This document shows, one piece after another, positions 1 to 7,096 of a stretch of 19,435 nt of DNA (position 1 is the first letter of the stretch; every line of letters starts with the position of its first letter). The DNA comes from Candidatus Levyibacteriota bacterium. Its GTDB lineage: Bacteria; Patescibacteriota; Microgenomatia; Levybacterales; UBA12049. The stretch covers positions 1 through 19,435 of the forward strand of contig JAHFKF010000013.1 in assembly GCA_023245475.1 (NCBI GenBank), read 5' to 3'. The notes below the pieces were generated by a model that saw nothing but the letters and a program-made list of their open reading frames with translations, searched no databases and had not been told where the DNA came from. Both the position numbers and the translations under genes were made by a program.

Positions 1-921
1 GGTAATGACTCGTTCCTCATTGGGCAAGTGCATATCTCGCCAAAACCCTTGTTGTACCGCTTTATTTTGAAGGAAATACTGACACGAAGCATCAAACTGT
101 TTAGGTTCAGCCCCGTTTTCTAATAAATTTGCCTGATGATTCAGCAAGATACCAAGCTGCATCGTAGGATCAAGCCAAGGCATCCTTCCTTCAACTAAAA
201 CCTCAGCTGCATACGGATCACCAAACATGGAGTCTCTCCACTGCCCCAGCCCCTCGGTGATCACGTCGTGCAGAGGTACATTCGTACCCTGAGCTATTGA
301 AGAGTACAATTCTGAGGCAAATAACTGAGAAAGTTGCGTGTTCCTCATCGCGCGTTGCAAGAACCTTGTTTCATATTGTTGCGAAGGAAGCACGTTAGGT
401 CCCTTAACATACTTCAGCATTGCATCTGAAAGACGATTCACGGGCTTTTCGGATTTTTGTACTGGCCGCGCGTGACAAATGTTTCGTAGATTTATCAATG
501 TGGATTGAGTGTCTTCATTGTAGCTACTATATACATGTGTCTGATCGAAATCACGATCCATTTCAGAAAGGGCAACATGGGAAATCACAAAAGCAAGATG
601 TGCCTGCGCAGCATTCTTGCTTTGCATTTTTTCTGTAAGCACAGTATAGATGGGCGTATAGAGTGGATCATCAGGACGAAAGAGAGGCATCACAAAGATA
701 GGCTGCATCATCTTCTTATCTAAGGGTGTAATTCGATCGTCTTCACGAGGAAATTGACTCGATTCAGCAAAAAGCGTAGGGAATTCGGAAAGATCATTCA
801 TAAAACTGTTCAAGCTTTTTTTTAATTCATTAGGTACGCCGGGAATATCAGCTGTCGTGATTTTGGCTATTTCAGCTGGTTGCTGCGTTCTGCGCGAAAA
901 AAATTTTTTCTTTTCTACCAT
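1..921 (-). CDS. Uncharacterised protein, N-terminal 307 residues, runs off the left edge
   Basis: Reading the minus strand from an ATG at 919-921 gives 307 codons with no stop down to base 1, so the gene continues outside the window. The protein begins MVEKKKFFSRRTQQPAEIAK and then has a polar, mostly helical-looking sequence with no membrane segment or signal peptide. Landmarks are MMQPIFVMPLFRPDDPLYTP (about residues 52-71), HLAFVISHVALSEMDRDFDQ (88-107) and MPWLDPTMQLGILLNHQANL (about 247-266). I do not recognise the family and see no catalytic motif. The start is supported by a TATAAT box 8 nt upstream with an extended TGC in front of it, which implies an almost leaderless transcript. 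It is divergent from the tail-anchored protein at 1044. Codon usage looks like that of the neighbours. The long open frame and promoter make it a real gene; function unknown. Confidence 0.85.
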   Translation of the reverse strand, partial: MVEKKKFFSRRTQQPAEIAKITTADIPGVPNELKKSLNSFMNDLSEFPTLFAESSQFPREDDRITPLDKKMMQPIFVMPLFRPDDPLYTPIYTVLTEKMQSKNAAQAHLAFVISHVALSEMDRDFDQTHVYSSYNEDTQSTLINLRNICHARPVQKSEKPVNRLSDAMLKYVKGPNVLPSQQYETRFLQRAMRNTQLSQLFASELYSSIAQGTNVPLHDVITEGLGQWRDSMFGDPYAAEVLVEGRMPWLDPTMQLGILLNHQANLLENGAEPKQFDASCQYFLQNKAVQQGFWRDMHLPNEERVIT

Positions 922-929
922 AATGGGAG

Positions 930-935
930 ATTATA
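930..935 (-). promoter_or_regulatory. -10 box of the left-edge gene
   Basis: On the minus strand this is TATAAT preceded by TGC (extended -10). Eight bases separate it from the ATG at 921, so transcription should start at or within about 2 nt of the start codon. No convincing -35 is visible. Confidence 0.6.
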
Positions 936-992
936 GCAAAATTTCCCCAGAAAGAAACCTAACGAAATAGTTGCGTAGCTTTATTCGCCGAC

Positions 993-1021
993 TTGACAAA
1001 CTTGCCTAAATGCCGGATCAT
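993..1021 (+). promoter_or_regulatory. Promoter of the tail-anchored protein gene
   Basis: A perfect TTGACA at 993-998 is followed after 17 bases by GATCAT (1016-1021, 4 of 6 matches to TATAAT). The TTG of the -35 box is also an in-frame alternative start for the downstream gene, but the ATG at 1044 is the better choice. Confidence 0.5.
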
Positions 1022-1043
1022 TAATATGAGGTGTAAAAACTCT

Positions 1044-1511
1044 ATGGACCCTAAGTCAACTGCAAATCTCGATCCTAAACTCCGTGAGACATATGAACGT
1101 GTCATGGGGACAGCCCAATCAATGCAATCAAACGGATCACCCTCACCTGCTGCCCCATCTGATTATGGGACAATTACCCTGGCCGGGCAGGCAGGAGCAC
1201 CCACTCCTTTCAACCAGCCTGCCGATGCGCAAGCAGCACCTATTCCTACAGTTGAAGCACCACCAATTACAGGCCAACCATTACAAGACTTTCCTCAAGA
1301 TCCAAACAATGCCGAAAACCTACGATTCCAAGCTGCGATTCAAACACCTCTTGGAGGAGCAGCCCCTGAGCAGACAACACAACCCTCTCCATCGACACCT
1401 CACCAGGCACCAACACTACTTCGAGCACTCTACATCATTGGCGCAATTGTATTCTTTGTGGTGTATACCTTCTTCTGGATCAAGGTCTTCAATCTTCCAC
1501 TACCTTTCTAA
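1044..1511 (+). CDS. Pro/Ala/Gln-rich tail-anchored membrane protein
   Basis: A 155-residue protein starting MDPKSTANLDPKLRETYERV. An ATG at 1044 is chosen because GAGGTG lies at 1028-1033, a good Shine-Dalgarno distance, and because the longer in-frame start at 993 lies inside the -35 promoter box. Residues 1-25 are charged and probably helical. Residues 30-122 are low-complexity (Pro, Ala, Gln, Thr) and probably disordered. Residues about 124-148 (LLRALYIIGAIVFFVVYTFF) form one membrane helix, and only about seven residues follow it. The expected topology is a cytoplasmic N-terminal region on a C-terminal anchor. Codons 45-51 (TLAGQAG) are encoded by a 22-bp GC-rich sequence that also occurs in proS. 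Function unknown; convergent with the two small proteins downstream of proS. Confidence 0.8.
   Translation: MDPKSTANLDPKLRETYERVMGTAQSMQSNGSPSPAAPSDYGTITLAGQAGAPTPFNQPADAQAAPIPTVEAPPITGQPLQDFPQDPNNAENLRFQAAIQTPLGGAAPEQTTQPSPSTPHQAPTLLRALYIIGAIVFFVVYTFFWIKVFNLPLPF
1176..1197 (+). repeat. GC-rich dispersed repeat, copy 1 (inside a gene)
   Basis: Twenty-two bases beginning ACCCTGGCCGGG and ending GCAGGCAGGAG, identical in reverse complement to 1934-1955 in proS. It is much more GC-rich than its surroundings and is read in the frame that gives TLAGQAG in both proteins. A related palindrome lies at 9692-9712. Confidence 0.75.
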
Positions 1512-1521
1512 CGAAATAGTC

Positions 1522-1650
1522 TTACTTGTGGTGTCGAGAGGTCTTCTGTGAACGTTTAGAGGTCCAGTAAATAAGTGCAAACGCAAAAACTAGAAGAGCG
1601 CCAATAGTATAGAAAAGAAGTATACCGATATCATTTGTATCAAATTTCAT
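1522..1650 (-). CDS. Very small single-span membrane protein (42 aa)
   Basis: The protein begins MKFDTNDIGILLFYTIGALL and has one hydrophobic helix (about residues 9-29) followed by a basic tail (WTSKRSQKTSRHHK), which predicts an outside-N, inside-C orientation. The start is set by a 4-bp ATGA overlap with the stop of the preceding 66-aa gene and by a purine-rich AGAAGGG a few bases upstream, typical of translational coupling. A longer reading frame to 1731 exists but lies inside the neighbour's coding sequence. It is the last gene of the proS run and converges on the gene at 1044. No family recognised; the coupling to a second tiny membrane protein suggests the two work together. Confidence 0.65.
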   Translation of the reverse strand: MKFDTNDIGILLFYTIGALLVFAFALIYWTSKRSQKTSRHHK

Positions 1651-1847
1651 AATTTCCCTTCTTCTGCGGCAATTAACGACAGATACGCACATCCAACCGT
1701 TAATACTAAACCCCATCCTACCACATACCATTTTGATGTGTCAAACTGCCCTGTAATCAGTGGGATTACCATTGATCCTAAAAATATAGCTGAAGCATTT
1801 GCATACTGCGTAGATAAGATTCGCCATTTTGACCGAGTCATTTTCAT
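1647..1847 (-). CDS. Small two-helix membrane protein (66 aa)
   Basis: The protein starts MKMTRSKWRILSTQYANASA. Two hydrophobic segments are visible, about residues 18-34 and 41-60, joined by a short polar loop (GQFDTSKWY), with a basic N-terminus and a charged end (AAEEGKL). It starts 3 bp after the proS stop codon, and its own stop overlaps the next start as ATGA, so the three genes form one translational unit. I do not recognise a named family. Two spans with a short loop would fit a small membrane-complex subunit or regulator, but this is inference. Very likely real because of the tight spacing and sensible topology. Confidence 0.7.
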   Translation of the reverse strand: MKMTRSKWRILSTQYANASAIFLGSMVIPLITGQFDTSKWYVVGWGLVLTVGCAYLSLIAAEEGKL

Positions 1848-1850
1848 ATG

Positions 1851-3548
1851 CTATCGCTGCAACCGAATGAGGACTTCTTCAAAGGAGAGTAATTCTGTTT
1901 GGGTACTTGTTCTTTCTTTCCACTCAATCTTATCTCCTGCCTGCCCGGCCAGGGTCTTGGCCGAAATGACCAGACGTACAGGGATACCAATCAAGTCACT
2001 GTCAGCAAACTTTGCCCCAGCACCCACATCTTCTCTGTCATCGTACAAGACTTCAATGCCCACGGCTTGCAGCTTCTTGTATACTTCATTTGCCTTTTCA
2101 TTTTGTTTAAGAGAGATAAGGTGAACATCAAATGGAGCAATCGCCTTGGGCCACACAATGCCCCGATCATCGTGATGCTTCTCAACAATTGCCGCAAGTG
2201 TCCGTCCAATCCCAATCCCATAGCAGCCCATGTAATATTTCTGTCTTGTTCCGTCTTCTCCTGTATACTCCGAAGATTTCATGAGATTGGTGTAATGATA
2301 GCCAAGCTGGAAGATATTGCCGACTTCAATGCCCTTTTTCTCAAGCAATGCATTCTTACCCGAAGGAGCAGTGTATCCTGCCTTGGCAATCGCAATGTCA
2401 TAGAATTCCTTTGGTTCCTGCAAATCACGACCAAAGTTTACATTGATTGAATGATAGTTTGTTTTATTGGCCCCCATCTCAAAATTCTTCCTGCCCCGCA
2501 GTGAATCATCCATCACAATAATAACCTCTTTGGGCAAATCCAAAATCCCAGCATAACCAACTTCAGCTCCAGTTACTCGCTTGACTGTTTCGGCAGATGC
2601 CAATTTCAAATCAACGCAACCCACGACATGTTTAAGCTTTATTTCATTGATGTCATACATACCATTGATGGCTGCGGCAATAACTTCGCCTTTTTCATTT
2701 TCAAAAAGAATGGTCTTGGTTGTCTTCTCAACTGGAATCTTGAGAAACTTTGCCAATTCGTCAACACCGATAATGCCTTTGCCTTCAACATCTTTTCGCT
2801 CTTGTAATGGTTCGTCTGACTCTTCTTGATATTTTGCAAACGTCGCGACATCTTCATGAGCTGCATAGCCACTTTGCTCTTCAAGGAAGTACTTACTCTC
2901 ACCTGCTTGGCTTTCAACAACAAACTCATGACAATATTCCCCACCAATGTATCCATTGTCAGCAGCAACCACATCTGTCTTAAGTCCAACTTCGGTAAAG
3001 ATAGCCGTGTATGTTTCCCACATTTGTTTGTAGGTTTTCTTAAACTGTTCTTCCGTGCCAAAACTATATGCATCTTTCATGATGAATTCGCGAACACGAA
3101 GCAGTCCTCCTCTGGCACGAAGTTCATCACGGAATTTAAGAGAGAACTGATATAAATTGAATGGCAAATCTTTGTAGCTAATATTAAACTTTCTGACAAG
3201 ATCCACAACCATTTCCTCAGCTGTCCCACCTGGCACAAAGGTTGCCCCGCGACGATCTTCAACTTTCATGAGTTCAAATCCGGCAGTACTCGTCCGATTA
3301 GTTTCCTGCCACAATTCAAGAGGATGCATAACTGGCATCAAGAGTTCTTGTGCGCCAGCGTTGTCCATATGCTTTCGAACCACATCAATAATCTTGTTTT
3401 GCACACGTTCCCCAAGTGGCAAAAAGTAATACCGTCCTGCTGTTGATTCTCTGATAAAACCTGCTTGATAAAGCAATTGATGTGAAATCAATTTTGAATC
3501 TTTTGGAATGTCTCTAATTGTTTTGCCAAATAATTGTGAATATTTCAT
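1851..3548 (-). CDS. proS: Prolyl-tRNA synthetase with editing domain
   Basis: Cytoplasmic class II aminoacyl-tRNA synthetase (ProRS), charging tRNA-Pro with proline; 565 residues, close to the bacterial form (about 570). Motif 1 is around PVMHPLELWQETNR (72-85). Motif 2 is FRDELRARGGLLRVREF (139-155), and motif 3 is GCYGIGIGRT (441-450). Between motifs 2 and 3 lies the YbaK-like insertion that hydrolyses Ala-tRNA-Pro, with VEKTTKT at 273-279; K278 corresponds to the lysine essential for editing in the family. The anticodon-binding domain occupies the last 110 residues. Within it KTLAGQAGDKIEWKER (531-546) carries a short insertion encoded by a GC-rich repeat also found at 1176. The start at 3548 follows a TGG-TATACT box by 6 nt, implying leaderless mRNA. 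It is followed by two coupled small membrane proteins; in Firmicutes proS commonly lies just after rseP, whereas here a sugar-phosphate block intervenes. Confidence 0.97.
   Translation of the reverse strand: MKYSQLFGKTIRDIPKDSKLISHQLLYQAGFIRESTAGRYYFLPLGERVQNKIIDVVRKHMDNAGAQELLMPVMHPLELWQETNRTSTAGFELMKVEDRRGATFVPGGTAEEMVVDLVRKFNISYKDLPFNLYQFSLKFRDELRARGGLLRVREFIMKDAYSFGTEEQFKKTYKQMWETYTAIFTEVGLKTDVVAADNGYIGGEYCHEFVVESQAGESKYFLEEQSGYAAHEDVATFAKYQEESDEPLQERKDVEGKGIIGVDELAKFLKIPVEKTTKTILFENEKGEVIAAAINGMYDINEIKLKHVVGCVDLKLASAETVKRVTGAEVGYAGILDLPKEVIIVMDDSLRGRKNFEMGANKTNYHSINVNFGRDLQEPKEFYDIAIAKAGYTAPSGKNALLEKKGIEVGNIFQLGYHYTNLMKSSEYTGEDGTRQKYYMGCYGIGIGRTLAAIVEKHHDDRGIVWPKAIAPFDVHLISLKQNEKANEVYKKLQAVGIEVLYDDREDVGAGAKFADSDLIGIPVRLVISAKTLAGQAGDKIEWKERTSTQTELLSFEEVLIRLQR
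1934..1955 (-). repeat. GC-rich dispersed repeat, copy 2 (inside proS)
   Basis: Exact reverse complement of 1176-1197 (22 bp), so on the coding strand of proS it reads ACCCTGGCCGGG onwards and encodes TLAGQAG, the same peptide in the same frame as in the unrelated gene at 1044. It sits in the anticodon-binding domain near the C-terminus, in a surface-loop position. Confidence 0.75.
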
Positions 3549-3554
3549 AGGCTT

Positions 3555-3560
3555 AGTATA
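3555..3560 (-). promoter_or_regulatory. Extended -10 box of proS
   Basis: TATACT on the minus strand preceded by TGG (TGn extended -10). Six bases (AAGCCT) separate it from the ATG at 3548, so the mRNA should start at the initiation codon. Confidence 0.6.
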
Positions 3561-3600
3561 CCATAAAGACTCAGCGGGTGGAGAAAACTAGCATATGAGA

Positions 3601-4560
3601 TTATTGTCCTTGCAGTTTGGATTCTTCAGTTTTTGGCACGACGTGTCCGCCAAATTCATGACGCATGGCCTGAACCATCTTGGCAACAAACGTTTCTTGA
3701 ATAGCTTTATCATACTGTGACCGATTGCGAAAATCCAGAGACTTCTCAATCACGTCTACTGGGATATTTTGCTCTTTGCCTACTTCAACCGTCCACTTTG
3801 CTTCACCATTTGTACCAATCAGTCCTTCCGTATGACTTAGCGTTGGGTCCTTTGTGAGTGCATCTGAAACCATATCAAGAAGGAAAGCTGAAATAATACT
3901 CCCTTCCTGATACGTCGTAACCACACTAGATAAATCTAATTCATAAGAAGATTTTTCTAGTACGCCAAAGCCTTCCGCAATGGCTTGCATCATGCCATAT
4001 TCAATACCATTGTGAACCATCTTTACAAAATGTCCTGCTCCGCCTGAACCAAAGTACGTGTGTATGCCACTCGGTTTCGCAAGACTATCTAAGAGCGGCG
4101 TGATATATTCATAAGCCGATTGATCACCACCTACCATCATTGAAAAACCGTTCTCTCTCCCATGAATTCCGCCTGAAACACCAATGCCTAAAAACCTCAC
4201 TTCTTTTGCCTTAAAATATGCATATCTCCGCTCTGTATCTTTAAAGTGAGCATTGCCTCCATCAATCAGAATGTCACCACTGCCAACAACGGTATCAAGC
4301 TGCTTCATAATTTCTTCTGTAGCATCGCCAGCAGGAACCATTGACCAAACAACACGAGGCTTTAACGTAGTATTGACTACTTCTTCAAGCGAATGCATCA
4401 ATACTAGCTGTTGTCTGACAATAAACTCTGCATGCTCAATACGAAGCTGATCGAGAGCTTGTGGCGAACGATTCCAGACAACAACTTGATGACCATCAGT
4501 CATGAGTTTTTCAGCAATGTTTTTGCCCATTTTACCAAGTCCAAGAATCGCAATTTGCAT
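3601..4560 (-). CDS. gnd: 6-phosphogluconate dehydrogenase, short decarboxylating type
   Basis: Oxidatively decarboxylates 6-phosphogluconate to ribulose 5-phosphate, the last step of the oxidative pentose-phosphate branch. Starting at the ATG at 4560 gives 319 residues, the size of the short (YqeC/GntZ-like) form rather than the roughly 470-aa form. The Rossmann fold begins MQIAILGLGKMGKNIAEKLM. IDGGNAHFKDT (99-109) is the substrate-site signature, GVSGGIHGRENG (127-138) the flexible loop, and KMVHNGIEYG (180-189) carries the catalytic Lys180. Asn30-Arg31 after the second strand (VVVWNRS) resembles NADP-preferring enzymes, but that is only a hint. A frame extending 13 codons upstream is discounted because it covers the promoter. 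It follows zwf by 42 bp. The chemistry, together with zwf and pgl nearby, makes the assignment firm. Confidence 0.93.
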   Translation of the reverse strand: MQIAILGLGKMGKNIAEKLMTDGHQVVVWNRSPQALDQLRIEHAEFIVRQQLVLMHSLEEVVNTTLKPRVVWSMVPAGDATEEIMKQLDTVVGSGDILIDGGNAHFKDTERRYAYFKAKEVRFLGIGVSGGIHGRENGFSMMVGGDQSAYEYITPLLDSLAKPSGIHTYFGSGGAGHFVKMVHNGIEYGMMQAIAEGFGVLEKSSYELDLSSVVTTYQEGSIISAFLLDMVSDALTKDPTLSHTEGLIGTNGEAKWTVEVGKEQNIPVDVIEKSLDFRNRSQYDKAIQETFVAKMVQAMRHEFGGHVVPKTEESKLQGQ

Positions 4561-4569
4561 AGTATATCT

Positions 4570-4575
4570 ACTATA
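4570..4575 (-). promoter_or_regulatory. -10 box of gnd
   Basis: TATAGT on the minus strand, 9 nt before the gnd ATG, in the 42-bp gap after zwf. A weak TTGTAC lies 18 bp upstream. A second TATACT directly abuts the ATG (4561-4566) but is too close to serve that start. gnd may therefore have its own leaderless transcript. Confidence 0.45.
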
Positions 4576-4602
4576 ACAAAAAATTAAAACGAAGTACAAT
4601 AA

Positions 4603-6072
4603 TTAGTCAGTATCAAGAAGCAACCAAGATCTTCCATCCTTTGCTAATAAATCTACTGCTGCGTCTGGACCCCAGCTACCCTGTGGATATACGCGTGGAG
4701 CACTCTCGCCTTTGAGAATAGAAGAAATTAGTTGCCAGGAACTTTCCAGTTCATCTGAGCGGTTAAAGAGCATTTGATCACCATTGATACAATCAAGCAA
4801 AATCTTCTCATAAGCGTCAACGCCATGACTACCAAATGTGTGATGATAAGAAAAATTCATATTCACCGTTGCTAAACTAAACTTTGCAGAAGGCGGAGTA
4901 CTCGATGCTTTTGCCGTTGAGGGTTCCTTTGCAATAACTCGAAGGCTTATACCTTCATCTGGCTGAATACGAATTGTTAAGACATTGCCAATCTCAGGAC
5001 AACCGGCTTCCTTAAACAGCACATGACATGTTTGCTTAAAGACAATTTTGATATCAACCAAATCTTTGTCCATTTTCTTTCCTGCACGAAGATAAAACGG
5101 CACATCCGCAAACCTCGGTGTATCAACAAATAATTTCATCGCTACATATGTTTCGGTTTGTGAATCTTGAGCAACATCTTTCTCCTTAGTGTATCCCTCA
5201 TATTGTCCCCGAATAACAAGCTGAGAGACCTCCTCTGAATTAATTGGACGAATTGCACGAATGGCATCAGCTCGAGCATCTCGTACCGCTTCTTTGGAAA
5301 AACTCTTTGGTTGCTCCATCGCAACTGTTGCTAAAAGTTGAAGTAAATGATTTTGAGCGACATCTCTGAGCATTCCAACGCCGTCAAAGAACTGACCTCG
5401 CTTGCCAATACCGCTGCTCTCAGCCCAAGTAATTTGGACATGATCGACGTGCTCCTTGTTCCATACCGGTTCAAAGATGCTATTGGCAAATCGAAACGCA
5501 ATCATATTTTGCACCGTCTCTTTGCCCAGATAATGATCAACACGGAAAATCTGCTTTTCTTCAAACATCTCAGAAAGCGTTTTATCTAAATTCTCTGCTG
5601 TCTCAAGATCTTTACCAAATGGCTTTTCAATTGCAACTCGTGTCCATTGCTCAGATCCAGAGCCACAACCTTCAGATAATTTAGTTTCTGTAAGGTTTTG
5701 CAAAATTGCCGGATAATTATCAGGCGGTGTTGCAAGATAAAACACCCTCGGCAAGCAGGCTCCAAGCTGCTTATCAAACGTGTGTAATTTCTCAATAAGC
5801 TCAGTATATCCCCTGGGTTCATCAAACAATCCCTGCTGATAAAAGATACGAGACGCAAATGATTCCCACTGCGGATCTGAGGAAACGTCCATTTCCTGAG
5901 CAAGAAATTCTTGATACGCCTTATCTGTCAGTTCTCTTCTGGCAAAGCCGACTACATACAGATCGTTACTAAGAGATCCTTGCTTATACAAAGAAAACAG
6001 TGCAGGAAATAATTTGTGTTGAGCAAGATCCCCTGTTGCTCCAAAAATGACAATAATAAACGGTGATTGCAT
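4603..6072 (-). CDS. zwf: Glucose-6-phosphate 1-dehydrogenase
   Basis: Catalyses glucose 6-phosphate + NADP+ to 6-phosphogluconolactone, the entry step of the oxidative pentose-phosphate branch. Its 489 residues are the normal length for bacterial Zwf. The coenzyme fold starts IIVIFGATGDLAQHKLFPAL (6-25) with the GxxGDLA fingerprint. EKPFGKD (149-155) and RVDHYLGKE (177-185) are the family's substrate-binding and catalytic signatures, the latter with the active-site aspartate-histidine pair. The ATG at 6072 is preceded by TATCAT at 7 nt and TTGCGG 17 bp further up, so the transcript probably begins at the ATG. It lies between the Hanks-type kinase and gnd, all on the same strand. Confidence 0.97.
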   Translation of the reverse strand: MQSPFIIVIFGATGDLAQHKLFPALFSLYKQGSLSNDLYVVGFARRELTDKAYQEFLAQEMDVSSDPQWESFASRIFYQQGLFDEPRGYTELIEKLHTFDKQLGACLPRVFYLATPPDNYPAILQNLTETKLSEGCGSGSEQWTRVAIEKPFGKDLETAENLDKTLSEMFEEKQIFRVDHYLGKETVQNMIAFRFANSIFEPVWNKEHVDHVQITWAESSGIGKRGQFFDGVGMLRDVAQNHLLQLLATVAMEQPKSFSKEAVRDARADAIRAIRPINSEEVSQLVIRGQYEGYTKEKDVAQDSQTETYVAMKLFVDTPRFADVPFYLRAGKKMDKDLVDIKIVFKQTCHVLFKEAGCPEIGNVLTIRIQPDEGISLRVIAKEPSTAKASSTPPSAKFSLATVNMNFSYHHTFGSHGVDAYEKILLDCINGDQMLFNRSDELESSWQLISSILKGESAPRVYPQGSWGPDAAVDLLAKDGRSWLLLDTD

Positions 6073-6079
6073 AGCATTT

Positions 6080-6108
6080 ATGATACACGCTCTCTCTTAA
6101 AGCCGCAA
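6080..6108 (-). promoter_or_regulatory. Promoter of zwf
   Basis: On the minus strand TTGCGG (6103-6108), a 17-bp spacer, then TATCAT (6080-6085), ending 7 nt before the zwf ATG. It implies leaderless mRNA. Confidence 0.55.
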
Positions 6109-6132
6109 GAAGAAGAATGTCTCCGTACGCTT

Positions 6133-7059
6133 TTATGAGAGACTTGTTATTGCCTTGTCTGAGAGGTATTTCCCACGATCTATTGCCTCTTTTAGTTCGT
6201 GTCTAAATTCCGCCATACTTGCAAAACGCTGCTTTGGATTCGGCGACATTGCTTGCAATACTGGCTCAAAGATTGCATCGGCAATATGATCAACTTTACC
6301 ATTCTCATCAAGTTTGTTAATCTCAGAAACTTCTGCCCTAGTATGTGCCGCATACCAACTCTGGGCATCTGGTTTATCAGCCAAAATAGGAAGTTTCCCG
6401 GCAACGAGTTCGTACGCCACCACACCCATGGCATAGATATCACTTGCAACTATACCGTCAGTGCAAAATACCTCAGGAGCCATGTAGCTAAACGTCCCAA
6501 TAACCCAAGCATTACTCTTAACAGATATACCTCCTGGTCCCTTTTGGAAACCACCTTTAAAATCAATTAGTTTGGTTACGTCACGAGCAATCACGAAATT
6601 ATCTGGTTTCAGATCTCCATGGAGTACCTCATCTCCAAGGGTGGTTCCATGCGCATAGATGAGCCCTTCCATAACCTGATCAACGTGGGATAAGGCTTTC
6701 TCCGTGGTAAATCCCTCTTGTTTGGATGATTGACGCACTGTTCCATTTGAGGCATATTCCATCGTCATAAAAGGAACCGCCTCTTGTCTCTTTTGCTCCC
6801 TAGAAAAAAGAATATGCCCAGCATCCTCGATAGGCAGAATGTTTGGGTGGTGGAGACTTTGTAGATGCTCTGTTTGTGAATAAAACCTACCTAAGTTTCT
6901 TGTACCATGTGAAAATCGTGAGAGTTTAATGGCAATTGGCTTATTGTCCTTTCTTCCTTTGTAAACAAGCGCTGAGTTATTTTCTGAAATTAGTTTTTGA
7001 GCCACACAACGATATGGCCTTTCTGTATTAAACTGTCTTTTGAGCACTTCTTTATTCAT
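6133..7059 (-). CDS. Hanks-type Ser/Thr protein kinase, cytoplasmic
   Basis: A 308-residue eukaryotic-like protein kinase with no membrane segment and no sensor domain, so it should be soluble. The ATP-anchoring lysine is K45 in PIAIKLSRF, and a candidate helix-C glutamate is E64. The catalytic loop is HGDLKPDN (147-154), with Asp149 as base. The metal-binding loop reads DFKGG (166-170) where DFG is usual. The glycine-rich loop is degenerate (ISENNSALVYKG, 24-35). GTFSYMAPEV (188-197) is the activation-segment end. The start at 7059 is preferred over a longer frame that overlaps pgl, because TTGCCA-18-TATAAG ends 7 nt before it. The gene sits between pgl and zwf, which suggests but does not show that the kinase acts on or responds to the pentose-phosphate branch. 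Active catalysis is plausible because Lys, HxD and DFx aspartate are all kept. Confidence 0.9.
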   Translation of the reverse strand: MNKEVLKRQFNTERPYRCVAQKLISENNSALVYKGRKDNKPIAIKLSRFSHGTRNLGRFYSQTEHLQSLHHPNILPIEDAGHILFSREQKRQEAVPFMTMEYASNGTVRQSSKQEGFTTEKALSHVDQVMEGLIYAHGTTLGDEVLHGDLKPDNFVIARDVTKLIDFKGGFQKGPGGISVKSNAWVIGTFSYMAPEVFCTDGIVASDIYAMGVVAYELVAGKLPILADKPDAQSWYAAHTRAEVSEINKLDENGKVDHIADAIFEPVLQAMSPNPKQRFASMAEFRHELKEAIDRGKYLSDKAITSLS

Positions 7060-7066
7060 TAGTTTT

Positions 7067-7096
7067 CTTATAAAAGGCAGATTATTATGCTGGCAA
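7067..7096 (-). promoter_or_regulatory. Promoter of the protein kinase gene
   Basis: On the minus strand TTGCCA (7091-7096, 5 of 6 matches to TTGACA, inside the last codons of pgl), 18 bp, then TATAAG (7067-7072). The -10 ends 7 nt before the ATG at 7059. Confidence 0.55.

Noticed and set aside
993..1043. N-terminal extension of the 1044 gene from a TTG start
   Set aside because: The TTG is the beginning of a perfect TTGACA box, and a proper Shine-Dalgarno precedes the ATG at 1044.
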